Assembly: GCA_001803635.1 (NCBI GenBank)
Contig: MHDU01000046.1
Coordinates: forward strand, 103,625 to 167,624
Direction: 5' to 3'
Length of the DNA: 64,000 bases
Origin: Nitrospirae bacterium GWB2_47_37
Lineage (GTDB): Bacteria > Nitrospirota > Thermodesulfovibrionia > Thermodesulfovibrionales > Dissulfurispiraceae
Shown: positions 18,705-27,885 of the stretch, in pieces
How the letters are laid out: the number at the start of each line of letters is the position of its first letter
How positions within the stretch are numbered: the first letter of the stretch is position 1
Position numbers and translations under genes: made by a program
The notes under the pieces: model-generated
Told to the model about the DNA's origin: nothing
Seen by the model: the letters and a program-made list of their open reading frames with translations, nothing else
The model's database searches: none

Positions 18705-20287
18705 GAGTAATGTTTATTGTTAATGACCTCGGAGTGAACGAGCCTTTCGGGCCTATGATATTGTCGGCAATATTGCAACGGAGAGGACATGAAACCACTC
18801 TTGGGGTGATTAAAAAAGAAGATGTTACAGAAAAAATCCTGTCGTGGAAGCCGGATATACTCGCATACAGTATGATGTCTGTTGATATGGAAGACATGAA
18901 AAAATTTAACGATTCGCTGCGGGAAAAAATTAAAGTTTTTACGCTGCTCGGAGGGCCTCATGCCACACTGGATAGAGGCTGTATAAATGATCCTTATATT
19001 GATGCAATATGTATCGGCGAGGGTGACGGAGCTATTGTTGATGTTGTAACCCGCCTCGAAGAGGGCAGAGGGCTTGAAGGCATCCCTAATATAATAATCT
19101 CTGCCGAACAGGAGTTGGAGATAAGGGATCTGATGGATGATTTTGATTCCATGCCGTTTATGGATCGCAAGCTTGTTTACGCATATCCGGAAATGGCCCG
19201 CTTTGGAATTAAGGGCATATGGACAAGCAGGGGATGCGTCTTTCCCTGCCCGTATTGTTTTAATAATCGTTATAACGACTTGTATAAGAAAAAGGGGAAG
19301 GTTGTCCGGAGGCGAAGCGTTGATTCCGTAATAAGAGAGACAAAAGAACTTATTGCAAATCACCGTGTTGAGTTTATTCGCATACAGGACGATGTTTTTG
19401 TCCATAAAGTAGATGATTGGCTTAAGGAATTTGCCGAGCGATGGTCGTCGGAGATAGGGGTTCCATTTTATTGCCTGCTGCGGTCTGAACTTATTACGGA
19501 TGAGATGGCATATTACCTGAAGAAGGCGGGTTGTTTTTCAATATGTATGTCGATTGAGTCTGCAAATGATGATGTTAGAAACCTCATGCTGAGGCGTAAG
19601 ATGAGCAAAGAAAAACTTGCAAATGCTTTCAATATCCTAAAAAAGAATAAGATAAATATTTATGCAAACACGATGTTAGCGCTTCCGTTTACCTCTCTTG
19701 AGCATGATATAGCATCTGTAGACTTCGCCGTAAAGGTGCAGCCGGACATGCCTAATTTCTCTATTTTCATGCCGTATCCTGGGACGGATCTGGGAGACTA
19801 TTGCAAAAAAGTCGGCATATATAATCCTGAAAAGGATACCATAAATTATGGAATGCGCAATATCAGCCCCTTGACCTGCTTTTCAGAAAGCGAGAAGAAT
19901 GCCCAGTACAATCTCTGCCAGTTGGCAATAGTCGCAGTTAAATTCCCTAAGCTGCGCAATTTAATAGTGAACAGGCTTATTTACCGGAAGCCTAATAAAA
20001 TATTTTTCTTTATCCATTATATATTTGCGGTAACAACATATGGGCGTAAAATATTCTACTTCAAACACACAATAGGCGAATATTTTGAACTTATAACCAG
20101 AACTCTTAAGCATTATTTCTATGATTTTCTGAAAAAAGATACAGGCAATATGAAAAATTCTAAAAAGGAAAGAATTGCTGAAGACGAAAGAAATAAGGCA
20201 GGCAGAAAAAATAGAATAGAGGAATTGGAAAAATGCATGGAGGCTATGGCAACGAGTACGAATTATAACAGCAGGAAGGGTTTGTAA
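18701..20287 (+). CDS. B12-binding-type radical SAM protein
   Basis: 528 residues. The N-terminal domain has the fold pattern of cobalamin-binding proteins ([30 protein letters not shown]). The radical SAM cluster motif is CVFPCPYC (C179, C183, C186). The C-terminal tail is long and lysine-rich after about residue 480. It starts by an ATGA overlap with rfbB, so it is made together with the dTDP-sugar enzymes. One possibility is modification (for example C-methylation) of that sugar or of a lipid-linked glycan. It is not a close duplicate of the pair at 4212/5747. Confidence 0.83.
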   Translation: MRVMFIVNDLGVNEPFGPMILSAILQRRGHETTLGVIKKEDVTEKILSWKPDILAYSMMSVDMEDMKKFNDSLREKIKVFTLLGGPHATLDRGCINDPYIDAICIGEGDGAIVDVVTRLEEGRGLEGIPNIIISAEQELEIRDLMDDFDSMPFMDRKLVYAYPEMARFGIKGIWTSRGCVFPCPYCFNNRYNDLYKKKGKVVRRRSVDSVIRETKELIANHRVEFIRIQDDVFVHKVDDWLKEFAERWSSEIGVPFYCLLRSELITDEMAYYLKKAGCFSICMSIESANDDVRNLMLRRKMSKEKLANAFNILKKNKINIYANTMLALPFTSLEHDIASVDFAVKVQPDMPNFSIFMPYPGTDLGDYCKKVGIYNPEKDTINYGMRNISPLTCFSESEKNAQYNLCQLAIVAVKFPKLRNLIVNRLIYRKPNKIFFFIHYIFAVTTYGRKIFYFKHTIGEYFELITRTLKHYFYDFLKKDTGNMKNSKKERIAEDERNKAGRKNRIEELEKCMEAMATSTNYNSRKGL

Positions 20288-20291
20288 TACG

Positions 20292-21056
20292 ATGGGACTA
20301 TATCCGTCATCGCTTAACGAAAGAAAACGAATTGAAGCAATATTTGATCAAGTTGCAAATAAGGTAGCGGCTCAGGAAAAGGATATTGCATCGCTAAAAA
20401 CGGTTATAGATAAATTCAATTTGCATGGGAAGTCAATACTGGAAGTCGGTTGCGGTATGGGAGATAACTTAATATATTGTTCTCAGAAGGGTGCTATATA
20501 TGCAGAAGGTTTTGATATTAGCGGTGAGAGCATAAAAATAGCACAGGAGAAGGCAAAAGGTTTTTCTAATATTCTTTTTCATAAATGCAGCATCGAAGAA
20601 TATAACTCGGAAAAGAACTTTAATTTTATTTTAGCATGGGGAGTTTTTGAATATGTGGACAATCCGCTTGAATCGCTGAAAAAGATGGTTGGTTTCTTGT
20701 CGGATGAAGGAATCCTCATGCTTCTTATATCAAGGCCTATTTTTATAAAGAGGATTTCATTTATTATTAGAGCGGTTTTGTCGAAAATGCCTTTAAAGAC
20801 GATGGAGCCATTAGCAAAAATGTTTAGTGAAATTCTAAAGATTTTTTCTTCAAAGTTTAAGAGGATGCTTTATACAGGAGAGAGCAATACATATACCTTT
20901 GAACAGACAATTCTGGAAGGACTAATGGTGCCAAGATATAATATATTTCGTCATGAAATATTTACTAATTATCTTCAAAATCAAGGGTTTTTAATAGATT
21001 TTTTTTATGAAGCTGCTCCTTCTATGACATGCATTATAGCAAAGAAGTACATATAA
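20292..21056 (+). CDS. Class I SAM-dependent methyltransferase
   Basis: 254 residues. The SAM-binding motif ILEVGCGMGDNLIYC lies near residue 53, and an acidic strand FDISGESI follows. FILAWGVFEYVDNPL is the usual post-motif region of UbiE/Methyltransf_11-type enzymes. The C-terminal half is hydrophobic and less conserved. It likely O- or N-methylates a glycan or nucleotide sugar. It starts four bases after the radical SAM gene, with which it may share a pathway. Confidence 0.82.
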   Translation: MGLYPSSLNERKRIEAIFDQVANKVAAQEKDIASLKTVIDKFNLHGKSILEVGCGMGDNLIYCSQKGAIYAEGFDISGESIKIAQEKAKGFSNILFHKCSIEEYNSEKNFNFILAWGVFEYVDNPLESLKKMVGFLSDEGILMLLISRPIFIKRISFIIRAVLSKMPLKTMEPLAKMFSEILKIFSSKFKRMLYTGESNTYTFEQTILEGLMVPRYNIFRHEIFTNYLQNQGFLIDFFYEAAPSMTCIIAKKYI

Positions 21057-21058
21057 AT

Positions 21059-22210
21059 ATGAAAAATATATTTTTTATGCTCATATCATTTGTTCCAATT
21101 ATTTATTTTGGAATTAAAGTTTTTGCAGGACAGCAGTTTCATTATTATCCTTATTTCTTTTGTATAACTCTTATAATCAATATCTTTTTCATTGCGGTTT
21201 TCAGAAGAAAAACTTATGCACAATACTGGATAGGCACTCTTTTCAGTTTTATGTTTTTAGATATGGTTTTTAATAAAATAGATATAAAACAATTCGTTAA
21301 TACATGGAAGGGACTTAATTTTTTAATGATTATTCCTGCGGTTTTATTTACGGTTTTTAGCTGCATACTTCAGGCATATCGCTGGAGAATAATTCTGAGC
21401 AATATAAATGCCTTTAAATTTAATGAATTATTTCCGAGCGTGATGATCGGACACCTTGCAAACCATATTATGCCTGCAAAGGCCGGAGAATTTGTGAAGT
21501 CTTATCATCTGGGCAAATTATACGGGTATAATAAAGTGTCTATTTTCTCGACAGTAGTTATTGAAAGGATTTTTGACGGTATTATGGTATTATCTTTTTT
21601 GTTTTTTTTCCTTATCGGATTGAGGGAGGTAAAATCAGAGCTAATTTTAATGGGATGGGCGGGGCTTGCAATTTATGGCGGAGCCTTTTTATTTATTTAC
21701 ATAGTGTTTAAATATACTGAAAAAATCGTAACATTATCACACTCCTTACTGCCGCAGAAAATTTCACTTTTTTTCACAAAAATTATAGAGGCATTTTCAG
21801 AAGGTCTTCATGTATTGAGCAATTTAAAACAATTATTTCAGGTAATGTTAATTTCAGTGAGTATGTGGATTGTAATAGCCGTCTCGATAATTCCTTTAAT
21901 GATTATGTTTGAGTTCGAACTGCCTTTTTATGTCTCTTTTGCTATTTTAGCCTGTATAAGTTTAGGAATGACTTTGCCGTCAGCACCCGGAGGCATAGGA
22001 ATCATCAGCTTTGCCACTATTTTTGCAATGAATATATTATTCAGGGAAGCGAACATTTTGCTTACTGACGATTTGTATGCAAAAGTTGTTGTCTTTTCAA
22101 TTCTGATAAATATTGTCATGGTTTTGCCTGAAATAATTTTAGGCACATTTTTTGCGATAAGAAGCGGAGTGAAAATTGCCTCTATATCAGATGATCTGTC
22201 TGTCGGATAA
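21059..22210 (+). CDS. Flippase-like UPF0104/LPG-synthase-type membrane protein
   Basis: 383 residues from the ATG at 21059 (an in-frame ATG at 21029 is inside the methyltransferase gene). It is a multi-pass membrane protein with many hydrophobic helices. It carries the family marks NHIMPAKAGEFVKSYHLGK in the middle and LPSAPGGIGI near the C terminus. Proteins of this family include the membrane part of lysyl-phosphatidylglycerol synthase and many proteins in glycan clusters. Transport of a lipid-linked sugar is suspected for some of them. With a GtrB-like enzyme at 13700 and a GT39-like enzyme at 23682, a role moving an undecaprenyl-phosphate sugar is plausible. Confidence 0.8.
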   Translation: MKNIFFMLISFVPIIYFGIKVFAGQQFHYYPYFFCITLIINIFFIAVFRRKTYAQYWIGTLFSFMFLDMVFNKIDIKQFVNTWKGLNFLMIIPAVLFTVFSCILQAYRWRIILSNINAFKFNELFPSVMIGHLANHIMPAKAGEFVKSYHLGKLYGYNKVSIFSTVVIERIFDGIMVLSFLFFFLIGLREVKSELILMGWAGLAIYGGAFLFIYIVFKYTEKIVTLSHSLLPQKISLFFTKIIEAFSEGLHVLSNLKQLFQVMLISVSMWIVIAVSIIPLMIMFEFELPFYVSFAILACISLGMTLPSAPGGIGIISFATIFAMNILFREANILLTDDLYAKVVVFSILINIVMVLPEIILGTFFAIRSGVKIASISDDLSVG

Positions 22211-22246
22211 GATGATAAAATCAATGCAAAACTGGAGATATGAATT

Positions 22247-23674
22247 ATGAAGGTTCTTTTAATGGTCGCTCCATCTGTCGGTGCATTAACATTAGAAGCT
22301 TCAAATGATATTGCTCAAAATATGGGATTTTATCCACCCCTTGGAATCCTGTATGTTGGAACCTATCTCAAGAGGAATTCTGAACATGAAGTTCATATAA
22401 TTGATTCGGAGAGCGAGAGATTGACGTATAAGGATATAGAGGAAAAAATAAAAACCATTAAACCTGATGTATTAGGGATTACTGCTTTCACCAATACGCT
22501 TAAAAATGTCCTTGATGTGCTGAAAATAGCTAAAAGGGTTCATCCTGCCTGTATAACTGTGCTGGGGGGGCCGCATGTCCCGCTTTTTCCTGATGAGACG
22601 TTACAGTTTAAGGAAGTAGACTATGCTATATGCGGCGATGGCGAATATTCCTTTAAGAAATTGGTAGATGTTTTAGGTGAAAAATCTCCTGCCGACATTA
22701 AAGAGGAAGAATTAAAGAAAATTGAAGGAATTGTTTTTAAAACATCGGATGGAACAATCTACAAAAACGGATATGCCAGAGTAAAAGATATAGATTCACT
22801 TCCGTTTCCTGACCGTGCTTTTTTGAGGAAGGACTTGTACTTCTGCATTTTAGGTAAAAAGAGGTTAATGACAACGATAATGAGCAGTAGGGGATGTCCA
22901 TTTCAATGCACATTCTGCAATACGCCCGATAAACTCTATCGGTACAGAAGCGCCCAAAACGTTGTGGATGAAATGGAGTATATCGTGAGCATGGGAATCG
23001 AGGAAATTTTCTTTTTCGACGATTTGTTTAATATTACAGCAGAAAGGGCTATAGCGGTATGCGATGAGATTATTAAGCGAAAATTAAATGTGAAATGGGC
23101 TTTTAGAGGAAGAGTTACGGGCATCAATGAAGAGCTTGCTAAAAAATTGAAACAAGCCGGTTGCGAGAGGATTCAGTTTGGGATAGAGAAAGCAACGGAT
23201 GAGAGCTTACGGATAGTAAAAAAATCATCTACAGTCGAAGACATAATAAATGCCGTCAACTTAACAAAAAAGTACGGCATGATGTGCGTAGGAAATTTTC
23301 TGTTGTTTACGCCGGGCGAAGGGGAGAAGGAGGCTGAGGAGATTATAAGGTTCGCTTTAAAACTTAAATTGGATCATGCTGAATTCAGCGTCTTTATACC
23401 GTATCCAGGCACTCAAATTTACAACGAAGGATTGAAATCAGGCTTCTTTGCAAAAGATTACTGGGCGGAATATGTAAGAAATCCCGATCCGAATTTTCAA
23501 TTATTATGGGAAGAGAAGGTTCCGAGAGAAAGAATGTATGAAATTACTGCACGAGCTCATAAGAGATTTTATTTCAGGCCGAGAATCGTATGGAACGAAT
23601 TAAAGAGAACGACAAATTGGACAGAGTTCAAGAGAAAATTAAACGGCGCTATGATTGTTCTGAAATTAAGGTAG
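22247..23674 (+). CDS. B12-binding-type radical SAM protein
   Basis: 475 residues. TGGAGA upstream supports the ATG at 22247. The N-terminal cobalamin-binding-like domain has PLGILYVGTYL, VLGGPHVPLFPDE and ICGDGEYSF, and the radical SAM domain has CPFQCTFC (C217, C221, C224). The C-terminal FSVFIPYPGTQIY and FYFRP segments match the methyltransferase-like radical SAM group that also holds the protein at 34325 (same layout and length). There is a run of seven Gs in the GGPH codons. The substrate is unknown; the neighbours are membrane glycan proteins. Confidence 0.84.
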   Translation: MKVLLMVAPSVGALTLEASNDIAQNMGFYPPLGILYVGTYLKRNSEHEVHIIDSESERLTYKDIEEKIKTIKPDVLGITAFTNTLKNVLDVLKIAKRVHPACITVLGGPHVPLFPDETLQFKEVDYAICGDGEYSFKKLVDVLGEKSPADIKEEELKKIEGIVFKTSDGTIYKNGYARVKDIDSLPFPDRAFLRKDLYFCILGKKRLMTTIMSSRGCPFQCTFCNTPDKLYRYRSAQNVVDEMEYIVSMGIEEIFFFDDLFNITAERAIAVCDEIIKRKLNVKWAFRGRVTGINEELAKKLKQAGCERIQFGIEKATDESLRIVKKSSTVEDIINAVNLTKKYGMMCVGNFLLFTPGEGEKEAEEIIRFALKLKLDHAEFSVFIPYPGTQIYNEGLKSGFFAKDYWAEYVRNPDPNFQLLWEEKVPRERMYEITARAHKRFYFRPRIVWNELKRTTNWTEFKRKLNGAMIVLKLR

Positions 23675-23681
23675 ATTAGAA

Positions 23682-25250
23682 ATGTCCCGTAATAAAAAAA
23701 TACTTCTTATCTCTGCGTTTTTTTTACTGCTGATGCAGATGGTTACATTAGACATCGGCTTTATACTTGGCGCAGGCGGAGGCAATTTAGCAGAAGGATG
23801 GTTCAGCGATATAGCCTATAATTTAAATTGGGAATTCACCGGTCGAATGGCCGAGGATATTCCTTATGGTGCAGGCTGGAGCACGGGAATCGGGAAATTA
23901 TTCTTTTTGATTCACAATGTATTTTATAAGATTTTCGGAGTCGGTTTGTTTCAGGCCCGGCTGGTCAGCTTTGCAAGCGGTGTAATAATGTTGGTCTTAC
24001 TATATGTGTGGGTTAAAAAGTATATATCACAAGATGCTGCTATTTTTTCTATGTTGTTGATGGCATCTTCACCTTTATTTTACACAAGCATTCCAAGCGC
24101 AAAACAGGATATAGTGCATTGCCTATTTGCCTTTAGCGCATTTTATTTTATAAGTTCGGCAATTCTAACAAGAAAAGGAGTTTATTATCTATTAGCAGGC
24201 TTTATAGCCGCCTTGTCTGTAGATATAAGCTACAGGGGGATTGAGATTGTAATAGCCGTATACTTATTTCACTGCATTTTTTTTGAAAGAGAGGGTTTTT
24301 TAAAGAGGTCATCGCTTCTGTTATCCGGTTCTTTTATAGCGTTCATTTACTGGTATTCTATAAATATCTTGCCGATAGGAATAGATGCTTTCCTCGGATA
24401 TCATTTTGCCTCAGCAGCAGGAGACGGCGGAGATTACAATTTTACCGTATTGCTTTCAGAGTTTTATAGATTTTTAAATATTTTTTCAGGGAGAAATAAG
24501 TATGTTTTTATCTTTGAACTATTTTACCTGGTATTTTTAGCGGTTCTTTTTTATAAAAATAGAGGAAAGCATAAGGGCATATTCAAAGTCATAGGCGTAT
24601 GGGTTTTAATTAATTTTATGATTTTGACGGTAATTGAAAGGACAACCGAACGGATATATCTTTTAATGTATTACACCTTTCTTTTTATCTTCTCAGGGAT
24701 AGGGTTATCTGAATTGTTTGAACAACGCAGAAAAATTGCATATGCGATTTTAAGCTTAATATTACTTTTTGCTTTTACGTTTCAAGGCGCTATCTTTGTA
24801 AAATATACATATCATACGGCAATTAAAAAGGATTACGATATAAAAGGTTATTATGATAAACTTCGTGCGTCGGTCGACATCAATAAGCCGATTATCGGGA
24901 CAACAAACCACTGGTATGCTTTCCCCGACGCCCGGTATTACGGAGGGCAGTTTTATTTATCGCGGGTTGTGACAATACTTAAAGAGTTGAAACCGTCGCA
25001 GGAATATGTAAGCGACTATGAGCGTGCGGAGGCATTGTTAAAAGTTTTTGAAAAGAGGGGAATTGAATATGTTATTGCAGATGAGTATTTTAAGCCCACA
25101 TTAACCAAATACTTTGTTAATAGCGAATTGCCTTCAAAAAACTTTAAACTTGTAAATACGATTACCGATATGTTTTTAGGAAAAGGAGCCGATTCAAAAA
25201 AACGGCCGTATAAAACTGAGATATACAAGGTTATTTCTTACGAGCCGTAA
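23682..25250 (+). CDS. GT39/ArnT-type membrane glycosyltransferase
   Basis: 522 residues, mostly hydrophobic helices for the first 350 and a soluble C-terminal part. After the first helix there is an external loop with acidic residues (GWFSDIAYNLNWEF), as in ArnT/PMT-type transferases. SSPLFYTSIPSAKQDI fits the membrane core of this group. Such enzymes transfer a sugar from undecaprenyl phosphate to an acceptor on the outer face of the inner membrane. The gene starts eight bases after the radical SAM gene. Donor and acceptor are unknown; the GtrB-like enzyme at 13700 is the best candidate for donor supply. Confidence 0.7.
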   Translation: MSRNKKILLISAFFLLLMQMVTLDIGFILGAGGGNLAEGWFSDIAYNLNWEFTGRMAEDIPYGAGWSTGIGKLFFLIHNVFYKIFGVGLFQARLVSFASGVIMLVLLYVWVKKYISQDAAIFSMLLMASSPLFYTSIPSAKQDIVHCLFAFSAFYFISSAILTRKGVYYLLAGFIAALSVDISYRGIEIVIAVYLFHCIFFEREGFLKRSSLLLSGSFIAFIYWYSINILPIGIDAFLGYHFASAAGDGGDYNFTVLLSEFYRFLNIFSGRNKYVFIFELFYLVFLAVLFYKNRGKHKGIFKVIGVWVLINFMILTVIERTTERIYLLMYYTFLFIFSGIGLSELFEQRRKIAYAILSLILLFAFTFQGAIFVKYTYHTAIKKDYDIKGYYDKLRASVDINKPIIGTTNHWYAFPDARYYGGQFYLSRVVTILKELKPSQEYVSDYERAEALLKVFEKRGIEYVIADEYFKPTLTKYFVNSELPSKNFKLVNTITDMFLGKGADSKKRPYKTEIYKVISYEP

Positions 25251-25258
25251 ATGAAAAT

Positions 25259-26386
25259 ATGAATATTTTAAGGGCAAAAACTGTTGATCTGTTCAAATAT
25301 GAGGGGCTGACCGAGACCCAGCAGAGAAATAGCGAACAAAATCTGGCAGAAATCAAAAATGGGTCTTTGCGATTGCATTCATATCCCCGCAGGCTGGTTT
25401 TAGAACTTACAAATACCTGCAATCTTAACTGCATCATGTGCGGAAGGGATGAGAGCGGTTTTTCCGGCAATTTTTTTGATATTAATTATCTCTACAGGCT
25501 TGAGCCGGTGTTGTCATACGTGGAAGAGGTTACTCTATTCGGTTGGGGGGAGCCTACGATACATCCTAAGTTCAAGGATATTATTGAACTGCTCAATAAG
25601 TATCCCGTGAAAAAATATTTTGTTACTAACGGCACTACCCTGCATAAAATTGAAGATCTTTTATTTGATTGTAAGGTTGATATTATGGCAGTCAGCCTTG
25701 ACGGTGCATGTGAGGCGACCAACGATAAGATACGACGGGGAGCAAGTTTCAATAAAATAGTGTCTTCTTTAAAAGCGATAACGGCAAGGAAAAGGGAACA
25801 CAGGTTTGATTATCCGTATATCAACTTCGTGATGACTCTTATGCAATCAAATCTTTGCGAACTGCCGGAAATGGTTGACCTTGCAGCCGCTATAGGGCTT
25901 GAAGAGGTAAAGGCCGTATATCTCACCGCTTTTAACAGGGAACTTGCCGGTGAAGTGCTGTGGAACAATGCGGATGATGCCGGAAAGGTGTTTGCCGAAA
26001 CAATAAAAAGGGGGGAATCATCCGGAATTAAGATAAAACTGCCGTATATTCAGGGAGAAGACATTGCGGGAGAGAAGTTTCATAAAGATTGTTTTGTAGG
26101 GTGGCGTGATTTCTTTATAGGTTCGGACGGACATGTCAGGCCTTGTCAGTCTACTCAGCGCAAGATGTTTCATATTTCTAAGTATAGCGATTTTAAACAG
26201 GCATGGAATTCATCCGAAATGATAGGATTCCGCTCAAGTGTGAATGATGGGGATAAAATGTGGGATGAGTGCAAGAGATGTTATCAATCTTCTCATGCAA
26301 ACTGGAATAAAAAATCATCGTTTTTGCAGATAGGACAAAAATTTGCTCCTGAATGGGACGGAGGCATAAATGATAGAAGGAGTTAA
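25259..26386 (+). CDS. Radical SAM/SPASM protein
   Basis: 375 residues. The radical SAM motif is TCNLNCIMCG (C54, C58, C61), followed by LFGWGEPTIHPKF and AVSLDGA. The C-terminal SPASM region is complete: CFVGWRDFFIGSDGHVRPC, then DECKRCY. These proteins carry extra iron-sulfur clusters and act on peptides or small molecules, including aminoglycoside-type sugars. It shares its general type with the truncated gene at the start of the window. Its end overlaps the RmlC-like gene by 17 bases, so it is likely part of deoxy-sugar synthesis. Confidence 0.87.
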   Translation: MNILRAKTVDLFKYEGLTETQQRNSEQNLAEIKNGSLRLHSYPRRLVLELTNTCNLNCIMCGRDESGFSGNFFDINYLYRLEPVLSYVEEVTLFGWGEPTIHPKFKDIIELLNKYPVKKYFVTNGTTLHKIEDLLFDCKVDIMAVSLDGACEATNDKIRRGASFNKIVSSLKAITARKREHRFDYPYINFVMTLMQSNLCELPEMVDLAAAIGLEEVKAVYLTAFNRELAGEVLWNNADDAGKVFAETIKRGESSGIKIKLPYIQGEDIAGEKFHKDCFVGWRDFFIGSDGHVRPCQSTQRKMFHISKYSDFKQAWNSSEMIGFRSSVNDGDKMWDECKRCYQSSHANWNKKSSFLQIGQKFAPEWDGGINDRRS

Positions 26387-26819
26387 GATCACACCGTTGC
26401 GGCAAATCCTTGATGAGCGCGGCAAAATTATGCATATGCTGAGATGCGATGCGCCTCATTTTCAACAATTTGGAGAGATTTATTTTTCTTTTGTTCATCC
26501 GGGAGTAATTAAAGGATGGCATATACATAAAGAAATGACTCTTAACTATGCCGTGCCTGTCGGCAAAATTAAATTAGTTCTTTATGACGAGAGGGAAAAC
26601 TCATCAACCTATGGCGAACTGATGGAAGTTTTTACCGGTCAAGACAATTATCAGTTGATAACAATTCCTCCGTTTGTCTGGAACGGGACAAAAGGAGTAG
26701 GAGACATAACTTCAATTATTGCCAATTGCGCGACACTCCCTCATGACCCTCAAGAGATTGAACGCCTGAGTCCTTTTGACAGGAGAATACCATATGACTG
26801 GAGTCTTAGGCATGAGTAG
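26370..26819 (+). CDS. dTDP-4-dehydrorhamnose 3,5-epimerase-like cupin
   Basis: 149 residues, slightly shorter than RmlC (about 180). It shows the cupin layout: DERGKIMHML, GVIKGWHIHKEMTLNY (catalytic-type His with the Tyr partner nearby), VPVGKIKLVLYDER and TIPPFVWNG. It would epimerise a dTDP-4-keto-6-deoxy sugar made by RfbA/RfbB. Several residues differ from canonical RmlC (KGWHIH in place of RGLHYQ), so a related single epimerase or ketoisomerase activity is possible. Confidence 0.78.
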   Translation: MIEGVKITPLRQILDERGKIMHMLRCDAPHFQQFGEIYFSFVHPGVIKGWHIHKEMTLNYAVPVGKIKLVLYDERENSSTYGELMEVFTGQDNYQLITIPPFVWNGTKGVGDITSIIANCATLPHDPQEIERLSPFDRRIPYDWSLRHE

Positions 26820-27762
26820 TATGGAAAGAATACAAGGCATTCCAAAAGTAAGCGTAATAATGAACTGTCTTAATGGGGCGAAATATCTCAGGGAAGCCAT
26901 TGACAGCGTTTATGCTCAAACATATACAGATTGGGAGATTGTATTTTGGGACAATGCCTCAACGGATAACAGCGCAGAAATAGCTAAAAATTACGATGAG
27001 AGGCTGCGATATTTTAGAGGCGAAGAGATAGTTCTTCTCGGCAAGGCAAGAAATTGGGCAATAGAGAAGGCAAGGGGAGAATATATTGCTTTCTTAGATT
27101 CTGATGATATATGGTTGCCCGATAAGTTAAAAAAGCAGACTGATTTAATAGAAAATAATTTAGAAATTGATTTTGTTTATAGTAATTTTATTATTTTTGA
27201 TATGGAATATAACAAAAGAACAGCGGCATTGAAGGGAAAGCAGCCTGAGGGATATGTTTTTGAGCATTTTTTATATCGCTATCCGGTTGGATTGCTCACA
27301 GCTATGATTAGAAAAGAAGCGTTTAAGTCAATAGAGGGATTATTTGATGCCGATATAAAATTTTCAGCAGACTACGATCTCTTTATGAGAATACTTTATA
27401 AATCTAAGGCTGCATATATATATGAGACAACTGCAATCTACCGTATTCATAGTGATATGGATAGTATTAAAAATATAAAACACTTTGCAGACGAAAATAC
27501 TTATATTATTAATAAATTAAAATATATGGATGAAAATATCGAAGGAAGATATTCTAAGGCATTTAGATATTGTGAAACCCAGGTGGAGTACCTGCGAGGG
27601 AAAGCTCATATGGCAAACGGTGAATTAAAAGAGGCGCGCAAGCATTTTGCACCTTATAAAATAGTTAATTTAAAATTTTTTATTTTCTATATAAGTTCGC
27701 ATATCCCCGCTCGTCTCTGGTTTTTATTGCGACCAATCTGGGCGAGAGGCGCTTTCAGGTAA
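26812..27762 (+). CDS. GT2 glycosyltransferase
   Basis: About 316 residues if it starts at the ATG at 26812; ATGs at 26776 and 26821 are also in frame. GGAG at 26800-26803 favours 26812. It has the GT2 fold: VSVIMNCLNGAKYLREAIDS, WDNASTDNS, and FLDSDDIWLPDKL with the metal-binding Asp residues. Later comes ADYDLFMRI, the usual acceptor-side motif. It probably adds one sugar to the growing lipid-linked repeat unit. It is very AT-rich (17 G+C among bases 27181-27240), in sharp contrast to the region just after it. Confidence 0.88.
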   Translation: MSSMERIQGIPKVSVIMNCLNGAKYLREAIDSVYAQTYTDWEIVFWDNASTDNSAEIAKNYDERLRYFRGEEIVLLGKARNWAIEKARGEYIAFLDSDDIWLPDKLKKQTDLIENNLEIDFVYSNFIIFDMEYNKRTAALKGKQPEGYVFEHFLYRYPVGLLTAMIRKEAFKSIEGLFDADIKFSADYDLFMRILYKSKAAYIYETTAIYRIHSDMDSIKNIKHFADENTYIINKLKYMDENIEGRYSKAFRYCETQVEYLRGKAHMANGELKEARKHFAPYKIVNLKFFIFYISSHIPARLWFLLRPIWARGAFR

Positions 27763-27771
27763 TAATTTTGA

Positions 27772-27885
27772 TCGGCAATAATAGTAACAATTGACTCCTC
27801 TCTGTTTTTGACGGTTGGCGTGCTGCTTGCCGCGACTTATTGCCGCAGTGATACCGGTACCATCATGCAAGATTCCCTGTTATGA
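27772..27885 (+). pseudogene. Possible 3' relic of a broken gene
   Basis: A 37-codon open stretch runs from the stop-bounded base 27772 to TGA at 27883-27885. It has no good start codon and encodes a hydrophobic segment (LFLTVGVLLAATYC) followed by a short polar tail. Its stop overlaps the next start by ATGA, exactly the coupling pattern used by real genes throughout this cluster. The stretch also sits at a sharp rise in GC. It may be the 3' end of a membrane protein gene whose front part was lost in recombination. It could also be chance, because it is short. Confidence 0.3.

Noticed and set aside
18407..19405. Long antisense open frame opposite rfbB and the radical SAM gene
   Set aside because: The + strand genes here have clear family motifs. 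The antisense protein shows no family and is rich in residues expected from reading the complement.
25251..25262. Tiny frame ATG-AAA-ATA-TGA between the GT39-like and SPASM genes
   Set aside because: Only three codons; simply the spacer before the real start at 25259.
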